Origin: Desulfobacter latus
GTDB lineage: Bacteria; Desulfobacterota; Desulfobacteria; Desulfobacterales; Desulfobacteraceae
Reading direction: 5' to 3'
NCBI RefSeq assembly: GCF_013389365.1
Contig: NZ_JACADJ010000015.1
Coordinates: 1-64,000 of the forward strand
Length of the DNA stretch: 64,000 bases
Shown: positions 60,433 through 64,000 of the stretch, piece by piece
How positions within the stretch are numbered: the first letter of the stretch is position 1
Layout of the letters: every line of letters starts with the position of its first letter
Translations under genes and position numbers: made by a program
The notes under the pieces: generated by a model
Databases searched by the model: none
What the model was told of the DNA's origin: nothing
What the model saw: the letters and a program-made list of their open reading frames with translations, nothing else

Positions 60433-61839
60433 ATGCCCGTTAAAAAAAGAAAAACCTACGAACTTGACATCATTGACCTTGCATTTGGGGGAAAGGGTCT
60501 GGCCAAACCTGATGGGTTTCCCGTATTTGTGGACCGTTGTGTCCCCGGAGACCGGGTTTTTGTAAAAATTTTCAAAAAAAAGAAATCCTGGGCCGAAGGA
60601 CGGCTGATCAATATTATCACCCCTTCGCCCCTGCGCCGGGAAGCAAGATGCGATTACAACCGGTTTTGCGGGGGCTGCAAATGGCAGCAGCTGCCTTACG
60701 AGCGCCAGCTTGAATACAAGAAGCGCCATGTTGTCGAATCCCTGGCCCACATCGGGCGCCTAAAAGACGTCCGGGTTACGGATGTTGTGCCCTCGGATTA
60801 TATCTACGAATACCGGAATAAAATGGAGTTCTCCTGTTCCGCCATGCGCTGGCTCATGCCGGAGGAACTGGCTGATGAATCCGTTAAAAAGGGCTTTGGC
60901 ATTGGGCTGCATGTGCCCGGCACCTTTGATAAGGTGATTGATATTCACACCTGTCATATCATGCCGGCCCTGGGCAATGATATTTTAGAGACCATCCGTG
61001 GCTTTGTGGCCGAATCCGGGCTTGCTGCATATCATCTGCGTAAGCACGAAGGGTTCTGGCGTTTTGTCATGCTGAGGCATTCCGTGGCCCGGGACCAGTG
61101 GATGGTTAATCTTGTGACCCGTGAAAAAAGGTCTGATGTCATTGAATCTTTAAGCAAACAGCTTGTGGAAAAATTCAGTCGGATACGTTGCATTGTCAAT
61201 AATATTACGGATGCCCGGTCCGGGGTCTCCACGGGTAAGGAAGAGATCCTTATGCATGGAGAAGATCATCTGATCGAAAAAATCGGGGGCTATCAGTTTA
61301 AAATTTCGGCAAATTCTTTTTTTCAGACAAATACCCGGGCCTGTGAAAAACTGTATACAAACGTCTCTAATTATGCGGACCTTGACGGTTCCCAGACGGT
61401 TCTGGATCTCTATTCAGGCACCGGGACCATTCCCATCTGGCTTTCCGGTCAGGCCAAAAAGATATATGGGATTGAAATTGTCCACTCTGCTGTGGTCGAC
61501 GCAAAGGAAAATGCGCGTTTGAACGGCATTGATAACTGCACCTTTCTGGAGGGAGACATTAAGGATGTTTTCGGACAGGTGCCTGAAAAGCCGGATGTGA
61601 TCATCATTGATCCGCCCAGGGTAGGCATGCACAAGGATGTGGTGGGACATGTGTTGGCCCATTCTCCCGGCAAAATCGTCTATGTCTCCTGCAATCCTGC
61701 GACCCTTGCCAGGGATCTTGAAATGCTTGCATCGCGTTACGCCGTGCTGGAAGTAACCCCTGTGGATATGTTTCCCCACACCTACCATATAGAGTCTGTG
61801 GCGTTGCTTGTGAAAAAAACGAATTTAACCCATGGATAG
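60433..61839 (+). CDS. rlmD: 23S rRNA (uracil-C5)-methyltransferase, RlmD/TrmA family
   Basis: A 468-residue rRNA methyltransferase. The N-terminal TRAM domain (about 5-60) is basic. [4Fe-4S] ligands are visible as Cys73, Cys79 and Cys82 (CDYNRFCGGC), with a fourth in HTCHIM. The catalytic domain has VLDLYSGTGTIPIWLS (SAM site), DVIIIDPPRVGMH and the catalytic nucleophile in YVSCNPATLARD. The family forms m5U in 23S rRNA; the exact position (RlmD-type U1939 or another) is assigned by similarity. The last 15 bases overlap the convergent CoA-transferase gene. Confidence 0.88.
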   Translation: MPVKKRKTYELDIIDLAFGGKGLAKPDGFPVFVDRCVPGDRVFVKIFKKKKSWAEGRLINIITPSPLRREARCDYNRFCGGCKWQQLPYERQLEYKKRHVVESLAHIGRLKDVRVTDVVPSDYIYEYRNKMEFSCSAMRWLMPEELADESVKKGFGIGLHVPGTFDKVIDIHTCHIMPALGNDILETIRGFVAESGLAAYHLRKHEGFWRFVMLRHSVARDQWMVNLVTREKRSDVIESLSKQLVEKFSRIRCIVNNITDARSGVSTGKEEILMHGEDHLIEKIGGYQFKISANSFFQTNTRACEKLYTNVSNYADLDGSQTVLDLYSGTGTIPIWLSGQAKKIYGIEIVHSAVVDAKENARLNGIDNCTFLEGDIKDVFGQVPEKPDVIIIDPPRVGMHKDVVGHVLAHSPGKIVYVSCNPATLARDLEMLASRYAVLEVTPVDMFPHTYHIESVALLVKKTNLTHG

Positions 61840-63756
61840 AATGGCGTCTCCCAGGGCTTTGCCGCCGTCGTCATCTGCTTTAGGGTCACTGAATACGCAG
61901 CTTAAAATAAGCATATCTTCATTTTTTTCAGTTGTGACTTTATATGGCTGCTTGTGAAAAAGGCTGATCATGGCTTTGTTGTGTGGAGAAGTATAGGCAA
62001 TCAATCCTTTAATGCCATTGTCAATGGCCGCTTGAATGAGCTTTTTCTGTAAGATATCAGCAATTCCCATGCCTTGGTATTCTTTTGATACGGAATAAGC
62101 AACCTCGGCCATGTTGATGATGGTATTTCTAAAATATTCACCCACAGCAATAATTTTTTCAAATCCCAGTTCGCCTATCGTCGCCACGATGGTCAGGTCA
62201 TTGATATAATCAATTTCATAGGTGGTATCAATTTGATCATAGGCAAAGCTTTTTTTTACATGAAAGAATCTGGAAACGATATCGCCGGGATTCATGGTGT
62301 AATAATGTTCCTGGATAAATCGTTCATCCACCGGCTTTGCCGGTCTGAATGTAATGGGAATATCTTTTATAACAATGGTTTCTTCATATTTAAGTGGGTA
62401 GACCCCTTTAATGGCCTGCTTAAATTTGCGGTCACTGTCAATCAGACCCATCTCTTTGGCCGTGGTAAACAGCTCATTTCTGAAATCCGGATGAGCGATG
62501 GAGACCAGGGCCATGACGCGTTCCTGAAGTGTTTTACCAAAAAGATTCACCAGTCCGTATTCTGTTACCACAAACTGGACATCGCCCCTTGGCACCACCA
62601 CGGCGTGTTCCGTTAAAAGGGGCACTATCCGGCTTTTTTGTCCGTGATCCATGGTGGAGGCCATCATGAGAATGGATTTGCCTCCTTTGGACATGGCTGC
62701 CCCCCGGGTGAAATCAAGCAGACCATTGATCCCTGTGTAATTGTTCAAGGGCAGGGCGTCAGCAGCTACCTGGCCGGTAAGATCAATGGCTATGGCTGTA
62801 TTCAGGGTAACCATTTTATTGTGGCGACCGATAATCCCCGGATTGTTGATATAATCCGAGGGGTAAAATTCAATGGAGGGATTATCGTCAAGAAATTCAT
62901 AGAGCAGGGAGGAGCCTACGGCGGCACCGGCCACAAGCTTACCGTTATTAAAGTCTTTCTTTTTATTCGTAATCACCCCAATGGAGAAAAGGTGCATCAT
63001 TGCATCGGACAGATATTGCGAATGAATGCCAATATCATTTTTATCGGATAAAGCCGTCATAATTGCGTCTGTGGTTAGGCTGAGGCTTGTCTGGATGGTT
63101 GAACCATCTTCAATAAGACGTGACATGTGCTTGGCAATGATATTGAACGACTCATCTTCAGGAAGCGGCTGGATGGTTAAAAGCGGGTCCTCATGTTCCA
63201 CAATAAAATCAACATCATTGACATGGATAAAGCTTCTGCCCAGGACCCGGGGCATTTTGGGGTTAATCTGGCATATGACAATATCAGCGGTTTCGCAGGC
63301 CGACAGATTAATGTCCACGGAAATACCAAGACTCATCCATCCAAAGTCATCGGGCGGTGTGGCCTGGATCAGGGCTGCATTCAACGGCATAAGCCCCGAT
63401 TTGAACAGGTGTGGAATCTGGGACAGGTTTGCCGGCGTAATAAATTTTTGATTTTTTCTGATAATGTCGGGACCGCAGGATCCTAAATAAAATGACCTGA
63501 TTTTGAATTGCTGGGAGTGGGATGTATTCGCGATAAGCGTCAGCGGCCCGCTCTCAATGCTGAGTAGACGCACGATTTCAAGGTCGGTGAATCTTTCGGA
63601 GATATCGGATAACGCTTTGACAAGATGCTGGGGTTCAGCACAGGATGACCCTATAAATACGCGTTGACCAGGCCGGATATGTTTCAAGGCCTCCTGGGCA
63701 GTGCAAAGTTTATCTACATAGGAATCTGCCCAGTAAGTGGCTTTTGCCATCATCAA
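61825..63756 (-). CDS. Acetyl-CoA hydrolase/transferase-GNAT fusion protein
   Basis: A 643-residue protein. Residues of about 10-440 form an acetyl-CoA hydrolase / 4-hydroxybutyrate CoA-transferase-like region (GQRVFIGSSCAEPQHL, TPPDDFGWMSLGISVD, GKLVAGAAVGSSLLYEFLDD, GIIGRHNKMVTLNTAIAID). Residues of about 475-625 are a GNAT acetyltransferase domain with the acetyl-CoA loop VSKEYQGMGIADILQKKLI. At the place where CoA-transferases have the catalytic Glu (GIHTE), this protein reads GIHSQ, with Gln at 247. The domain combination suggests CoA-ester-dependent protein acylation or regulation, not necessarily a classical CoA transfer. It overlaps the end of rlmD convergently. The 196 bases upstream of the ATG hold no gene. 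Confidence 0.85.
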   Translation of the reverse strand: MMMAKATYWADSYVDKLCTAQEALKHIRPGQRVFIGSSCAEPQHLVKALSDISERFTDLEIVRLLSIESGPLTLIANTSHSQQFKIRSFYLGSCGPDIIRKNQKFITPANLSQIPHLFKSGLMPLNAALIQATPPDDFGWMSLGISVDINLSACETADIVICQINPKMPRVLGRSFIHVNDVDFIVEHEDPLLTIQPLPEDESFNIIAKHMSRLIEDGSTIQTSLSLTTDAIMTALSDKNDIGIHSQYLSDAMMHLFSIGVITNKKKDFNNGKLVAGAAVGSSLLYEFLDDNPSIEFYPSDYINNPGIIGRHNKMVTLNTAIAIDLTGQVAADALPLNNYTGINGLLDFTRGAAMSKGGKSILMMASTMDHGQKSRIVPLLTEHAVVVPRGDVQFVVTEYGLVNLFGKTLQERVMALVSIAHPDFRNELFTTAKEMGLIDSDRKFKQAIKGVYPLKYEETIVIKDIPITFRPAKPVDERFIQEHYYTMNPGDIVSRFFHVKKSFAYDQIDTTYEIDYINDLTIVATIGELGFEKIIAVGEYFRNTIINMAEVAYSVSKEYQGMGIADILQKKLIQAAIDNGIKGLIAYTSPHNKAMISLFHKQPYKVTTEKNEDMLILSCVFSDPKADDDGGKALGDAILSMG

Positions 63757-63890
63757 CCTCCCTAGTGTTTATGATCTGCTTAGAAACGGTTTTTTTAATG
63801 CCTTAAGATGTAAAGACAAGGAATATCATATCTAAAAATTATTTGGTTTGATAGACAAATCGGCACCGGTATCGAAAAAAAACGTGTTTA

Positions 63891-63946
63891 AGGGCCATGT
63901 TGGTAAATTTTAAAATGCAATAATCAAGTAACAGTGACATGGCCCT
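63891..63946 (-). terminator. Long-loop inverted repeat after the partial gene at the right edge
   Basis: AGGGCCATGT (63891-63900) and ACATGGCCCT (63937-63946) form a perfect 10-bp stem with a 36-base loop. On the minus strand a run of T residues follows shortly after the stem, so it may end transcription of the gene at 63953. Confidence 0.5.
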
Positions 63947-63952
63947 AATGTG

Positions 63953-64000
63953 TTATATCCCAAGCTTATGATTTATAATATCTTCAACTGTGAGCATTGT
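63953..64000 (-). CDS. C-terminal end of an unidentified gene, partial
   Basis: A minus-strand frame entering from the right edge ends TMLTVEDIINHKLGI. Only 15 residues are visible, so no family can be named. The terminator-like inverted repeat directly behind it supports a real gene end. Confidence 0.35.
   Translation of the reverse strand, partial: TMLTVEDIINHKLGI

Overview
The window comes from a dissimilatory sulfate-reducing deltaproteobacterium, most likely Desulfobacterales/Desulfobacteraceae. The main evidence is a complete dsrMKJOP operon (50345-55401, minus) headed by an RsbRD-N-domain gene. Supporting evidence is a DraT/DraG pair that implies nitrogenase elsewhere in the genome, a double-cubane-cluster reductase of anaerobes, a menaquinone prenyltransferase (MenA) and several anaerobe-type regulators. 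The taxon is an inference from gene content; no rRNA is present.

Layout. 1-131: 3' end of an IS200/IS605 TnpB. 306-2348: gpsA and mutM. 2611-6545: an operon of a double-cubane reductase and a nitrate/sulfonate/taurine-type ABC importer. 6915-8414: divergent ccdA and a rhodanese lipoprotein. 8549-10295: draT-draG. 10498-17574: an FAH-family hydrolase and two large hybrid histidine kinases. 17627-21643: hrpA (minus). 21883-24764: an unusual parA'-parB fusion, overlapping an ispH-ubiA fusion. 24897-27662: a P-type cation ATPase. 28283-32865: a chemoreceptor and a GGDEF-EAL protein. 32951-35813: a Ni/Co-type uptake operon (NicO, DUF4198, small exported protein). 36035-39792: a ferrous-iron operon (35-residue Cys-rich peptide, hypothetical, FeoA, FeoB) opposite a siderophore-porin-like gene (40167-41288). 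41432-43331: a NifX/MTH1175-domain gene with a good sigma-54 promoter and its likely sigma-54 activator. 43355-50183: ettA, a Ski2-like helicase, a Nudix fragment, menA and a radical-SAM protein of unknown role. 50345-55965: the dsr operon. 56293-59221: PagL-like deacylase, a broken AAA ATPase, methyltransferase and glycosyltransferase. 59320-59395: tRNA-Arg(CCG). 59604-63756: alpha/beta hydrolase, rlmD and a CoA-transferase/GNAT fusion.

The window is rich in small dispersed repeats. There are four copies of a family with 2-6 tandem heptamers plus a GCGCCC hairpin, two copies of a ~130-150 bp imperfect palindrome, three copies of a 15-bp palindrome, and one 179-bp MITE-like element with 20-bp terminal inverted repeats. 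Several genes are eroded: a RelE C-terminus, a Nudix C-terminus, an AAA ATPase N-terminus, and a ParA lacking its distal part. The most unusual points are the ParA'-ParB fusion next to the IspH-UbiA fusion, the reductase/importer operon, the Cys-rich micro-ORF leading the feo operon, and a leaderless ATPase promoter buried in a perfect 25-bp inverted repeat. No CRISPR array, rRNA or complete insertion sequence was seen.
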